Assembly (NCBI GenBank): GCA_963205035.1
Contig: CAUJII010000023.1
Coordinates: 1-20,772, forward strand
DNA: 20,772 nucleotides
Origin: Spirochaetota bacterium
Lineage (GTDB): Bacteria; Spirochaetota; Leptospiria; Turneriellales; Turneriellaceae
Reading direction: 5' to 3'
Made by a program: the position numbers and the translations under genes. Of this stretch, positions 1-7,651 are shown in pieces. The notes under the pieces were generated by a model, which was given only the letters and a program-made list of their open reading frames with translations, was not told where the DNA came from and ran no database searches. Within the stretch, counting starts at the first letter, position 1. Every line of letters begins with the position of its first letter.

Positions 1-2
1 CT

Positions 3-380
3 TGGGCCGGTGGAATTACAACGGCACGAGCGCTCGCTGCAGTTTTTCACCTCTTAGCAGACGAAGCAGAACCGAGCAAACCCCGGTTCGTCGACAGGAC
101 GCTCCTACGAGAGGTGACGTGCGAAAATGCACTGCGCTACGACCTCGTGCTACAAAAGCCTCTCGGCTGGAATTTGGGCTTCTTAAAAGAAGAAATCGGC
201 CTTTATTCGCCAAACGCTGAGGCGTTTGGTCACTCCGGCATGGGGGGGCCCGTCGTCGTGGCAGATCCCAAAGCGCGCCTCTCCTTTGCCTATGTTTGCA
301 ACAAGATGGATACTAAATTGCGCCCCGAGAAGACGTTGCGTTTGTGCAAGGCGGTCTATGCGGCGATTCAGACGACGTGA
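3..380 (+). CDS. Beta-lactamase-fold serine hydrolase, C-terminal part
   Basis: This is the 3' end of a gene that begins before the window: the frame is open from base 3 to the TGA at 378-380, about 125 codons. The visible protein has an AGGITTARALA segment near its start and GHSGMGGPVVVADPKA near its end. In the class C beta-lactamase/penicillin-binding-protein-like family (PF00144) these match the 'GITTARALA' helix and the H-[ST]-G motif that replaces KTG on the active-site beta strand. The catalytic Ser-x-x-Lys would lie upstream and cannot be seen. The family includes esterases, D-amino-acid peptidases and lactamase-like proteins, so the substrate is unknown. A GTG at 114 is an internal codon, not a start. 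mnmG follows after 18 bp on the same strand. Confidence 0.8.
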   Translation, partial: WAGGITTARALAAVFHLLADEAEPSKPRFVDRTLLREVTCENALRYDLVLQKPLGWNLGFLKEEIGLYSPNAEAFGHSGMGGPVVVADPKARLSFAYVCNKMDTKLRPEKTLRLCKAVYAAIQTT

Positions 381-398
381 CACATTCTGTTAAATTTT

Positions 399-2498
399 AT
401 GCTCAATGAAAAATTCCAATATCCGAAGACTTACGACGTGATTATTGTGGGCGCCGGCCACGCGGGGTGCGACGCTGCATACGTTTGCGCGAAAGCGGGA
501 CTCAAAACGCTCCTCGTCACGATGTCGCTCGATACTATCGCGCAGATGAGCTGCAACCCGTCGATTGGCGGTGTCGCCAAAGGGCATATCGTGCGCGAGA
601 TCGATGCGTTGGGTGGCCTTATGGGATTTGCAACAGACCGCACGGGCATCCATTACAAAATGCTCAATCGTTCAAAGGGCCCCGCCGTGTGGGGGCCGCG
701 TGCGCAGGCGGACAAAAAGCTCTACCAGAACGAAGTGAAATTTATTCTCGAAGGGACATCGAACCTCGACATCTTGCAAGACGGAGTGGCGGATTTAATT
801 GTGGACAATTCGACTGCGCTCAGTGCCCACACTTCGACTGCGCGCTCGAAGCGAGAGACCGACGCCTCGACGCCGCTCGGCGCAAGCGACGGTCTCAGTG
901 CCCGCACTTCGCGCCCGGTCGGTGAGCACGAGTCGAGCCCGGTCGGTGAGCGCAGTCGAACCGAAGCGGGGCACAAACGAGTTCTCGGCATAATAACACA
1001 ACGTGGCCTCGAAATTCTAGCTCCCGCAGTCGTCATCACCACGGGTACATTCTTGCGCGGGCTCATCCACGTCGGAGATTTTCAAACGCAAGCAGGCCGC
1101 TATGGCGATAAGAGCTCGCAAGAGCTTTCGCCCTCCCTCATGCGCATTGGGTTCGAGCTGGGCCGCCTCAAAACGGGAACCCCTCCACGGCTCCACGGGC
1201 AAACGATTAACTATTCGGCGATGGAGTTGCAGCACCCCGACAGAGAACCGCAGCCTTTTAGTTATTCGTTCGAGTACAAAAACGAAAAACTCTGGCAAGA
1301 GCAAATCGACTGCCACATTACGCACACCTCCGCCGAAACGCATTCTATCATACGGGGAGCGCTCGATCGCTCGCCTCTTTATTCAGGCAAAATTAAATCG
1401 GTGGGGCCACGCTACTGCCCGTCGATTGAAGACAAGGTCGTGCGCTTTGCCGAAAAAGAACGCCACCAGATATTTTTAGAACGCGAGGGTTTGCGCACAC
1501 ACGAGGTGTACGCGAATGGGATTTCGACAAGCCTTCCAGAGGACGTGCAGTGGCGCATCGTGCGCTCGATAAAAGGTCTGGAAGAAGCGCACATCATGCG
1601 GCCCGGTTACGCCGTCGAATACGATTTTATTCAACCGACCGAACTTTACCCCACGCTCGAAACCAAAAAGGTCGACGGGTTATACCTCGCAGGGCAAATC
1701 AACGGAACGACGGGCTATGAAGAAGCAGCCGCGCAGGGGCTCGTCGCAGCGTATAACATCATCTACCGCGCACAAGGCCGTGGCGAATTTATTCTGAAAC
1801 GCGACGAGGCGTATATCGGCGTTCTAATCGACGATCTTGTCAACAAAGGAGTCGATGAGCCGTATCGCATGTTTACCTCGCGGGCGGAACACCGACTGAC
1901 GTTGCGGCAAGATAACGCAGACTTTCGTCTGATGCATTACGCAGCGGCATTGGGGATGAATGTCGAGCTCAAAGCACAATGCGATGAAAAGTATGCGCGC
2001 TATGCGCAGTATAAGAAAAATATTGCGACAAAAAAATTAAGCTCCAATCTCATCGAGAAGCTCAATGCGCAAAATATCAACGTGCAGAAGGGTCTTTTTT
2101 ATGAGGCACTGCTCCGCCGTCCGCAGCTTTCCGAAGAGGCTGTCCGCTTGGTGTTTGAAGACCTTCGTAGCCCCGGAAATGATTTCGGGGTAACGCTGCC
2201 GCTTCCAGAAATATCACCCGCTGAAGAGTTTAAGATTGCGATGGAAGTCAAATACGACGGATATAGCGAGCGCGAAACAAACCGCATCGAGCGGCGCTTG
2301 GGTAGTGAAGAGCGACCCATTCCCGAAGGTTTCGACTATGACGCAATCGATAGCATTAAATTCGAAGCGAGGCAGAAGCTCAAGAAAATTCAGCCGCGCA
2401 CCTTGGGGCAGGCCTCGCGCATACCGGGGGTCGATCCGTCCGACATCGACATCCTTTTGATTACACTCGAGAGCCTGCGACGGGCAAAATCCGCTTAG
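399..2498 (+). CDS. mnmG: tRNA uridine 5-carboxymethylaminomethyl modification enzyme MnmG (GidA)
   Basis: MnmG binds FAD and, with MnmE, installs the (carboxymethyl)aminomethyl group on U34 of several tRNAs in the cytoplasm. The N-terminus has the FAD Rossmann motif IIVGAGHAGCDAA (about residues 15-27). Family signatures SCNPSIGGVAKGH, GRLKTGTPPR, DGLYLAGQINGTTGYEEAAAQG and the C-terminal FTSRAEHRLTLRQDNAD and PRTLGQASRIPGV segments are all present. At 699 aa it is longer than the usual roughly 620-640. The excess is a 55-residue, low-complexity, Ser/Thr/Arg-rich insertion (residues 138-192) between VADLIVDN and KRVLGIITQRG, where homologues have a short loop. The insertion is a palindromic DNA repeat described separately. 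There is no clear ribosome-binding site before the ATG. The gene converges on the coiled-coil gene, with a 41-bp gap. Confidence 0.96.
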   Translation: MLNEKFQYPKTYDVIIVGAGHAGCDAAYVCAKAGLKTLLVTMSLDTIAQMSCNPSIGGVAKGHIVREIDALGGLMGFATDRTGIHYKMLNRSKGPAVWGPRAQADKKLYQNEVKFILEGTSNLDILQDGVADLIVDNSTALSAHTSTARSKRETDASTPLGASDGLSARTSRPVGEHESSPVGERSRTEAGHKRVLGIITQRGLEILAPAVVITTGTFLRGLIHVGDFQTQAGRYGDKSSQELSPSLMRIGFELGRLKTGTPPRLHGQTINYSAMELQHPDREPQPFSYSFEYKNEKLWQEQIDCHITHTSAETHSIIRGALDRSPLYSGKIKSVGPRYCPSIEDKVVRFAEKERHQIFLEREGLRTHEVYANGISTSLPEDVQWRIVRSIKGLEEAHIMRPGYAVEYDFIQPTELYPTLETKKVDGLYLAGQINGTTGYEEAAAQGLVAAYNIIYRAQGRGEFILKRDEAYIGVLIDDLVNKGVDEPYRMFTSRAEHRLTLRQDNADFRLMHYAAALGMNVELKAQCDEKYARYAQYKKNIATKKLSSNLIEKLNAQNINVQKGLFYEALLRRPQLSEEAVRLVFEDLRSPGNDFGVTLPLPEISPAEEFKIAMEVKYDGYSERETNRIERRLGSEERPIPEGFDYDAIDSIKFEARQKLKKIQPRTLGQASRIPGVDPSDIDILLITLESLRRAKSA
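810..974 (+). repeat. In-frame palindromic repeat insertion inside mnmG
   Basis: These 165 bp are exactly 55 codons and have no counterpart in normal MnmG. The DNA is highly structured. A motif TGCCCACACTTCGACTGCGC near 824-843 recurs inverted as GCGCAGTCGAACCG...GGGCA at 950-973. A hairpin is formed by GAGACCG (855-861) and CGGTCTC (890-896). GCCCGGTCGGTGAGC occurs twice at a 24-bp period (913-927 and 937-951), encoding PVGE twice. TGCCCGCACTTCG at 899-911 recurs exactly in the intergenic repeat at 19836-19848. The combination of inverted repeats and a clean reading frame resembles the protein-coding palindromic elements known in Rickettsia, though no homology to those is claimed. Confidence 0.8.
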
Positions 2499-2539
2499 CG
2501 GTTGAATTCATTGCATCGCTGAGAATCAATCCACCGGAG

Positions 2540-3016
2540 CTACTTGGCAAAGATGCGCAGTGTCGTGAGTGCGATTGTGAGGACTGTAAACCCAATGCCG
2601 ATGAGCCATTGAATTTGTGAAAAGCGCCGATTAAAATCGTCGAATCGTTTGTTAACATCATCAAAGCGCTTGTTAACATCATCGAATCGTTTATTGACAT
2701 CATCAAAGCGTTTGTCGACGGCTTCGAATCGTTTGTCCATGTGCTTCTGCATGTCTTCAAAACGCTTATCCATGTATTTTTGCATGTCCTCGAAGCGTTT
2801 GTCCATCGCTTCAAAGCGTTTTTCCATAGCGGCAATCAGTTCTCTTAGTTCTGATTTTTCTACTTTTGTTTCACGCAGCTCGACAGTATCTTCGATAACC
2901 GTGTCGATAATATTGTAAAAAACAGTTTTTGCTTCGGGTGCCGTATTGTTGATTTTTGCCAAAAAAATATCGGCAAGCCCACGGATTTTCTCCTTACGTT
3001 CTTGAAGCGTCAGCAT
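2540..3016 (-). CDS. Coiled-coil repeat protein with C-terminal membrane anchor
   Basis: This is a 158-aa unknown. Residues 1-60 are a mixed helical domain. Residues 66-135 are KRF-based repeats: 7-residue units (KRFEAMD, KRFDDVN) flank two 11-residue units (KRFEDMQKYMD and KRFEDMQKHMD). Heptads and hendecads both fit a long coiled coil. Residues 137-154 (WLIGIGFTVLTIALTTL) are a hydrophobic segment, so the coil is probably tethered to the inner membrane by its C-terminus. The arrangement resembles Borrelia Bdr proteins and DUF1640-like coiled coils, but I would not assign it to either. I chose the ATG at 3016. An upstream in-frame TTG at 3049 lies in a promoter -35 hexamer and adds an unconvincing peptide. 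The gene lies downstream of asd on the same strand. Confidence 0.75.
   Translation of the reverse strand: MLTLQERKEKIRGLADIFLAKINNTAPEAKTVFYNIIDTVIEDTVELRETKVEKSELRELIAAMEKRFEAMDKRFEDMQKYMDKRFEDMQKHMDKRFEAVDKRFDDVNKRFDDVNKRFDDVNKRFDDFNRRFSQIQWLIGIGFTVLTIALTTLRIFAK
2612..2821 (-). repeat. Tandem 21/33-bp coding repeats of the coiled-coil gene
   Basis: Units encoding KRFDDVN (21 bp) and KRFEDMQKxMD (33 bp) follow one another without interruption. Three near-identical KRFDDVN copies and two KRFEDMQK copies have similar DNA as well as protein, suggesting recent unit duplication. Copy number may vary between strains. Confidence 0.8.
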
Positions 3017-3021
3017 GCTGC

Positions 3022-3049
3022 AAGATACGTAGTTCTTGCGGCGTGTCAA
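3022..3049 (-). promoter_or_regulatory. Sigma70-like promoter of the coiled-coil gene
   Basis: On the minus strand, TTGACA (3049-3044), a 16-bp spacer and TATCTT (3027-3022) precede the ATG at 3016 by only 5 bp. No Shine-Dalgarno sequence fits between them. If used, the transcript would start at or next to the ATG and be leaderless. This would also allow expression independent of asd. Confidence 0.45.
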
Positions 3050-3082
3050 CTGCTTTCAGATTCGAGTTCCCGCACAGGCTCC

Positions 3083-4084
3083 TTAGAGGAGGGCCGCAAT
3101 TTGCACGGCGTTCAGCGCAGCACCTTTCAAGAGTTGATCCCCCGCAATGAACACATTGAGCGCTTTGTCGGGCATGCTGAGATCTTTTCTAATACGCCCT
3201 ACGAAACAATCGAACTCTCCCGACGCTTCAAGCGGCATGGGAAAATGATTTTTCTCGCGGTCGTCGATGAGGCGCACCCCAGGAAAACTTGCGAAAAGTT
3301 TACGCGCTTCTTCTTCGGTGGGGACCTTGTCTTCAAACTCGATATTAATCGATTCGGCATGTGCGCGCAAGACTGGCACACGGATACAGGTGGGGCTTAC
3401 GACAATTTTATCGGAGTGTAAAATTTTCTTGGTCTCTTTGACCATTTTCATTTCTTCTTCGTTGTAACCCATCGAATCGATCGCTGTGTTGTGCGAAAAA
3501 AGATTAAATCCATAAGGATACGGCATTTTTTGCGGCACGAAGGGTTTGTCGTCGAGTGCGGCTCGCGTCGAGTCCTTAAGCTCTTCCATCGCCGCCCAGC
3601 CCGCACCCGACGCCGCTTGGTATGTTGAAACGATAAGGCGCTTCACGGGAAACTTTCTATGGAGTGGATAAACTCCCATGAGCAAGATGATGGTCGAGCA
3701 GTTAGGGTTTGCAATCACACCGTGGTGCTTCTTTGCGTCTTCGGGATTGATTTCGGGAACGACCAAAGGCGTGTCTTCGCGCATACGGAACGCAGAGCTG
3801 TTGTCGACCATGACGCAGCCCGCGTCGGTCACCGCTTTCTCGTACTCGCGACTCACCGAGCTACCGGCAGAAAAGAGAGCAATATCCGCTCCCTTAAAAG
3901 AAGTAGGAGTCATCTCTTCGACGACGATATCTTCGCCACGAAATTTCATTTTCTTGCCTGCGCTTCGCTTTGTCGCTAATAGACGGAGCGATGCAATGGG
4001 GAAATCCATCTTTTCGAGGACGCTCATGAATTCGACCCCCACCGCGCCCGAGGCCCCTGCGATTACTACTTTTTTTGCGCTCAT
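3083..4084 (-). CDS. asd: Aspartate-semialdehyde dehydrogenase
   Basis: The enzyme reduces L-4-aspartyl phosphate to L-aspartate 4-semialdehyde with NADPH. This is the branch-point step for lysine/diaminopimelate, threonine and methionine. The 333-aa length is normal. The N-terminal dinucleotide-binding motif is VVIAGASGAVG (residues 6-16). The catalytic cysteine is C129 in ANPNCST and the acid/base histidine is H242 in IRVPVLRAHAES. The dimerisation-domain motif YQAASGAGWAAMEEL is present at residues 155-169. The ATG at 4084 gives the expected N-terminus. It diverges from the small acidic gene at 4175 across a 90-bp region, so promoters for both probably lie there, though I cannot place them firmly. 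Confidence 0.96.
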   Translation of the reverse strand: MSAKKVVIAGASGAVGVEFMSVLEKMDFPIASLRLLATKRSAGKKMKFRGEDIVVEEMTPTSFKGADIALFSAGSSVSREYEKAVTDAGCVMVDNSSAFRMREDTPLVVPEINPEDAKKHHGVIANPNCSTIILLMGVYPLHRKFPVKRLIVSTYQAASGAGWAAMEELKDSTRAALDDKPFVPQKMPYPYGFNLFSHNTAIDSMGYNEEEMKMVKETKKILHSDKIVVSPTCIRVPVLRAHAESINIEFEDKVPTEEEARKLFASFPGVRLIDDREKNHFPMPLEASGEFDCFVGRIRKDLSMPDKALNVFIAGDQLLKGAALNAVQIAALL

Positions 4085-4174
4085 AGCAGCATGAAATAAA
4101 GTCGAGACGCGGTGAAAATCGTTTGTTTACACTTGTGCTTTACTTTTCCAGCGATTCTCATAGAGTGCGCGCTT

Positions 4175-4525
4175 ATGGCAAAAAACATTAAAGTAGGTCG
4201 TGCGACTTTTCAAGTCGCAGACGAGATAACCCAAGATGAGATCGATCGTATAGTGCAGATGTTCACGGAACTCGGCGCACTCGAAGCAGACGATGGTCAG
4301 AAACCCGGTAAACTGGAGATTCTGAAAGAAGGTGAAACGTACATTGTTCGCTCACAAGGCGAACACGACGGTAAACTCGACGACGCAGAATACAACGGTT
4401 TTGTCGGCTTGGCAGGCATGTTCAGCGAACACTGCTTCGAGAACGGAGCGACGATTGTTGAGCGTATCAATGCCGACGGCGCAACGATGGAGGCGTTTGA
4501 CCCTTCGATGGAAATGCGGCAATAA
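4175..4525 (+). CDS. Small acidic hypothetical protein
   Basis: I do not recognise this 116-aa protein. It starts MAKNIKVGRATFQVADEI, is rich in Asp/Glu, and has no signal peptide or membrane segment, so it should be a soluble cytoplasmic protein. The ATG at 4175 is preferred because the 21 extra residues of the longer frame from 4112 are Cys/Leu/Phe-rich and unlike the rest. The ribosome-binding site is weak (TAGAG, about 12 bp upstream). It stands alone between the divergent asd and a palindromic repeat. Codon use and composition look like those of neighbouring genes. Confidence 0.7.
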   Translation: MAKNIKVGRATFQVADEITQDEIDRIVQMFTELGALEADDGQKPGKLEILKEGETYIVRSQGEHDGKLDDAEYNGFVGLAGMFSEHCFENGATIVERINADGATMEAFDPSMEMRQ

Positions 4526-4537
4526 CAACAAGACCCA

Positions 4538-4565
4538 GTAGAGACGCTGCATGCAGCGTCTCTAC
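4538..4565. repeat. 28-bp perfect palindrome, GTAGAGACGC family, copy 1
   Basis: This is a perfect inverted repeat with half-site GTAGAGACGCTGCA, located 12 bp after the stop of the small acidic gene. It shares the GTAGAGACGC arm with the palindrome at 15823 but has a different centre (TGCATGCA here, AGCATGCT there). It has no T-tract, so it is not a typical intrinsic terminator. Palindromes with GTAGAGACGC arms are a common dispersed repeat type in bacterial intergenic regions. Confidence 0.85.
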
Positions 4566-4647
4566 CGGTCGCGAGGGACGTGAATAAAATCGAGTGTTTT
4601 TCTGGTTTCGCAGTAGACGAATGTACTCTGTTTGCAAGAAAGGTGCT

Positions 4648-5910
4648 ATGCCATCGCAGTCCTTCATTCAAAAATTCCTGCTGTTTTTTGTAATAGTTAT
4701 TACATCCACCCTTTCGGCTGAAGAGTTAGAAAAGCCAAAAGACGCTTCAGCGATTTCGGTGGGGCTCGGGTTTCGGTCGAGCTTCAACACCGTCGAAAAT
4801 GGCGCCTCAAACGGGAAAAATCCCAGCAATAATTTCAACATCAACAATGCACGCGTCTACCTAAACGGCACCTTGATGCCGTGGCTCAAGTTCGAGCTGA
4901 ACACCGATTGCGTGAACTGTGCAACACAAAGCGGTGCAGGGCCGTTCCAAGGGGGCTCACAGAATATGGCGGGGAACTCTGCGCTTTCGCTACTCGACGC
5001 GATTGCAAAGCTTGAATTCCACGAGACGGCGAATTTGTGGGTTGGGCGTCTGCTCTTGCCCAGCGAGCGCGGCGAGTTGAGCGGCCCTTTTTACACTGCG
5101 ACTTTCGACGCCTTCCGTACGCCGCTCTATCCGGCTGACCTGAGCGCCAACTTCAACGCCCCGAGCACTTCGGGTGGTGGTGCGGGGCTTTATGGCCGCG
5201 ACAACGGTGCAACGTTTTGGGGCAAAGTGCATCCGTTCGGGACACACCTACTCTATGTCGCAACAATTTCGCAGGGGCTGCGCGGTGCGTCTAACCAAGC
5301 GAATAACCCGATGTTCACGGGGCGCTTGGCTTGGAATTTTTGGGACGACGAGCCGGGCCCGGGCTATTATGCGGCAGGCACGTATTTTGGCAAAGCGGGC
5401 GATATTTTGGCATTGGGGGGCAGTGTGCAGCATCAAAAAGATGGCACGGGTAATGCGGCGGGCGCTACGGCAAATTTCACCGGCACCACGGTGGATTTCC
5501 TCTTAGAAAAAATCATGCCTCAGGGGGCGGGCGTCTTCACACTCAATGGAGAGTTTAAGCGTTTCTGGGCCGAGTATGGCACAGCGGCTTTTACCTCTCC
5601 AGCGGCGCCGTGTTTTTGCGTTTTTAACGGTTACGCCTGGTCGGCGACAATGCTCTATCTGATTCCTTCGACTGTAGGCGCGGGCCAGTTTCAACCTTAT
5701 GTACGCTTCACGAGTATCCATCCACAGTATAGCTCGATGCGGGAAGAGTTAGAATATGGAACGAACTACGTCATCTTAGGCCACAAGGCGCGGCTTGCGC
5801 TCTACGCACGCTATGGGGATTTAGAAAGCAAGGGCGGCGGTTCTTTCACAGGTACGGCAGCAGGGCGAAAGATACACTCGGTGAATCTTGCAGTGCAGTT
5901 GCAGTATTGA
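4648..5910 (+). CDS. Outer-membrane porin-like beta-barrel protein
   Basis: The 420-aa precursor has a classical signal peptide (MPSQSFIQKF, then a hydrophobic core, with likely cleavage after STLSA). The mature part is rich in Gly, Asn, Tyr and Phe with alternating hydrophobic residues and ends VNLAVQLQY, an aromatic C-terminus as used by the outer-membrane assembly machinery. An early segment, INNARVYLNGTLMPWLKFELNTD, resembles the first strands of OprO/OprP-like porins. The function would be diffusion of anions or small solutes across the outer membrane, but the substrate is not predictable. The start was chosen at 4648 because AAAGG lies 4 bp upstream and the longer frame from 4594 would put 18 charged residues before the signal peptide. 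The 16-bp palindrome at 4689 lies in the signal-peptide core. Confidence 0.75.
   Translation: MPSQSFIQKFLLFFVIVITSTLSAEELEKPKDASAISVGLGFRSSFNTVENGASNGKNPSNNFNINNARVYLNGTLMPWLKFELNTDCVNCATQSGAGPFQGGSQNMAGNSALSLLDAIAKLEFHETANLWVGRLLLPSERGELSGPFYTATFDAFRTPLYPADLSANFNAPSTSGGGAGLYGRDNGATFWGKVHPFGTHLLYVATISQGLRGASNQANNPMFTGRLAWNFWDDEPGPGYYAAGTYFGKAGDILALGGSVQHQKDGTGNAAGATANFTGTTVDFLLEKIMPQGAGVFTLNGEFKRFWAEYGTAAFTSPAAPCFCVFNGYAWSATMLYLIPSTVGAGQFQPYVRFTSIHPQYSSMREELEYGTNYVILGHKARLALYARYGDLESKGGGSFTGTAAGRKIHSVNLAVQLQY
4689..4704. promoter_or_regulatory. 16-bp palindrome TGTAATAGTTATTACA (copy A)
   Basis: This is TGTAATA-GT-TATTACA with perfect 7-bp arms. It lies in the porin signal-peptide codons and reads GTA ATA GTT ATT ACA (VIVIT). 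The identical 16-mer recurs at 14599. The half-site spacing (TGTAA-N6-TTACA) resembles CRP/FNR-family operators, but the position about 40 bp into the gene is unusual for an activator. Confidence 0.5.
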
Positions 5911-5949
5911 CGGCGCCGCATAACAGTTTACAATCTGCTCGTGGTTTTT

Positions 5950-5965
5950 ATGGGTAGTTACTCTA
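5950..5965. promoter_or_regulatory. Degenerate member of the TAGTTA palindrome family
   Basis: ATGGGTAGTTACTCTA keeps the TAGTTA core with imperfect arms. It lies in the 231-bp intergenic region between the porin and the secreted hydrolase, about 110 bp upstream of the -35 of the predicted promoter. Apart from this site and the promoter I see nothing else convincing in that region. Confidence 0.25.
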
Positions 5966-6051
5966 AAATGCGGCAAAATTTTTTGCTGTGGTTCCTACCT
6001 GATTTACGCTACGACGTTTGTAAACATACGTTCTGTATAAATCTGGCCCTT

Positions 6052-6081
6052 TTGCCCTTGCCGTAGGGATTCTGTTATAGT
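6052..6081 (+). promoter_or_regulatory. Sigma70-like promoter of the secreted hydrolase gene
   Basis: TTGCCC (6052-6057), an 18-bp spacer and TATAGT (6076-6081) lie about 60 bp before the ATG at 6142. A start near 6088 would give a leader of roughly 50 nt. Confidence 0.4.
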
Positions 6082-6141
6082 GTGTACTCTGACCAAATTG
6101 TTAAAAGATTGGCAGAGACTCAAAGAAATAGGGTTGGATTT

Positions 6142-7560
6142 ATGTTAAAATTGGGTCGTTATACTTTTATTCTGACGAGTTTTCTCTTCTTGAGTGGGGT
6201 TACTCCGTCGCTTTTTGCGTATACATTCCATGTCCACCAGAACATGCCCGAAGACGCTTTTCTTTATATGGAGTTTCAAGGGACGAACCAACAGCGTTGG
6301 GCGGCCGACTATATGAAGGCAAAGGCGGGCGGGCGATATACCGGAACGTGCGTGACGTTGGGGGGCGAAGCTTCGGGTGACTCGCTCAACATCCAGTGCG
6401 GCGCCATTGGGATTACCCGCGTCGCGGCCGATAAACCCGACTGGGTTCAAGATGTGTTTATCGACCACGCGATTTTGCCTTTTAACTGGAATGCAGTCGG
6501 CGTCAACGTCACCAGTTACACGCACTTTATCAACCTCAAAAAACAGAGTGCGAACGGCGATGGACTCATTACGAATAACTACAACATGATCGACGGCTAT
6601 TCTTACAACACAACGTATGGTTTTGAAGAGTTTGGCAGCCTCGATTCGCTCATTGCCATAGGACTCAGTAATTCTGAGTTTTCTATCGACCCCAAAAACT
6701 GCACAGAATCGGCTTGCTCGGAATATTTAGGCGTAGCGACTGGAGTCAATGAAAACCCGACTGTCGACTATATGCAAAATGGCTCGACTACACCTTTGGG
6801 GAATGCAAATGGCTCTAAAAAGCTCGGTAGCGACGACGGCACAAATTACAACTGCTTGAGCGACACAGCACTTTTCTTTTGCCCTGACGAGGGCACAAAG
6901 TATGGCGACACCTACCAATACCCGAACGTGGTGCCGGGCGGCGCGAAAGGTATCGATGATTTTTTTGTCGGCAACCAAGACTGGGTGATATGGGAGCCAT
7001 CCTACAACGCAGCAACTTTTTACTACAACGAGGCTTGGCTCGAAGGCCTACAGAGCCGCAACCATAGCTTGCAAACAAGCGCGGTTGTCGGGCGGTATTA
7101 CAATGTCAGCGGCGATCAGTTGCTCTTCCCGTCTTTAACGCACCATTATTCGGGCGATATTGTGCAGATGACGCACGTTTGGGTGACGACGGGGTATAAC
7201 CACACCGACATCGAAGGCTGGGCCGATGAAAAGTATGGTAAAAGGCAAATTGGCGGGACAAACCCCTCTGAAAACTTTGAAGATTATGTGTTGTCGCAGG
7301 CATATTCCAACGCGCGACAAAACCGATACAACATGCCGGTGGGTAACGTGGCGAAAATTATTTTAGAACAGACATTCTTGACTTACCATGTTCGCTTCCG
7401 TGCGGGTTACGATAAAATGACGACGAGTAACAAGACGGTTTGGGAAAACATGGTTAAATGGGCTGTGCGCAACGTCAACGCCGAGATGGCTTTGGTCGAC
7501 GAAAAAGCCGTGATGGACTTGCGTAAGTGCCGCAATAGCGCGACGTGCGATAATTCCTAA
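6142..7560 (+). CDS. Secreted zinc hydrolase, S1/P1 nuclease or phospholipase C-like
   Basis: This 472-aa precursor has a signal peptide ending near TPSLFA (residue 26). The metal ligands expected for the trinuclear-zinc phospholipase C/S1-P1 nuclease fold occur in order: His at 30/32, Asp100 or Asp104 (KPDWVQD), His128 (YTHFIN), then HYSGDIVQMTH, giving His335-x3-Asp339-x5-His345, and HTDIE, giving His354-x3-Glu358. The HxxxD-x5-H...HxxxE spacing matches the family pattern. About 200 residues, Asn/Gly-rich with cysteines, separate His128 and His335, where the compact enzymes have about 55. The product is therefore either an expanded enzyme or a divergent member, and nuclease and phospholipase activities cannot be told apart here. 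I chose the ATG at 6142 over the GTG at 6082 because it begins the signal peptide directly and GGA lies 5 bp upstream. Confidence 0.6.
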   Translation: MLKLGRYTFILTSFLFLSGVTPSLFAYTFHVHQNMPEDAFLYMEFQGTNQQRWAADYMKAKAGGRYTGTCVTLGGEASGDSLNIQCGAIGITRVAADKPDWVQDVFIDHAILPFNWNAVGVNVTSYTHFINLKKQSANGDGLITNNYNMIDGYSYNTTYGFEEFGSLDSLIAIGLSNSEFSIDPKNCTESACSEYLGVATGVNENPTVDYMQNGSTTPLGNANGSKKLGSDDGTNYNCLSDTALFFCPDEGTKYGDTYQYPNVVPGGAKGIDDFFVGNQDWVIWEPSYNAATFYYNEAWLEGLQSRNHSLQTSAVVGRYYNVSGDQLLFPSLTHHYSGDIVQMTHVWVTTGYNHTDIEGWADEKYGKRQIGGTNPSENFEDYVLSQAYSNARQNRYNMPVGNVAKIILEQTFLTYHVRFRAGYDKMTTSNKTVWENMVKWAVRNVNAEMALVDEKAVMDLRKCRNSATCDNS

Positions 7561-7651
7561 ATTCTTTAGGCGCACCCCACGAGAGTGATGGGCCTGTCAA
7601 TTGACTTGACACCGTGAAACTGGCGCATCTTCAACAATAGAAATTGCCCTT

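Noticed and set aside
722..1066. Antisense frames over the mnmG insertion
   Set aside because: They exist because the palindromic insert is open on several frames; no start signals or protein features support them.
1259..1264. Other TAGTTA/TAACTA hexamers (1208, 1259, 13551, 20073)
   Set aside because: Their flanks are not convincingly palindromic (1208 is only a weak partial match inside a conserved mnmG motif), so they are expected chance hexamers.
2486..2500. CCGCTTAGCGG at the end of mnmG as a terminator
   Set aside because: The stem is only 4 bp, includes the stop codon and has no T-tract.
4594..4647. Upstream start for the porin
   Set aside because: It would put 18 charged residues before a clear signal peptide; AAAGG before 4648 marks the better start.
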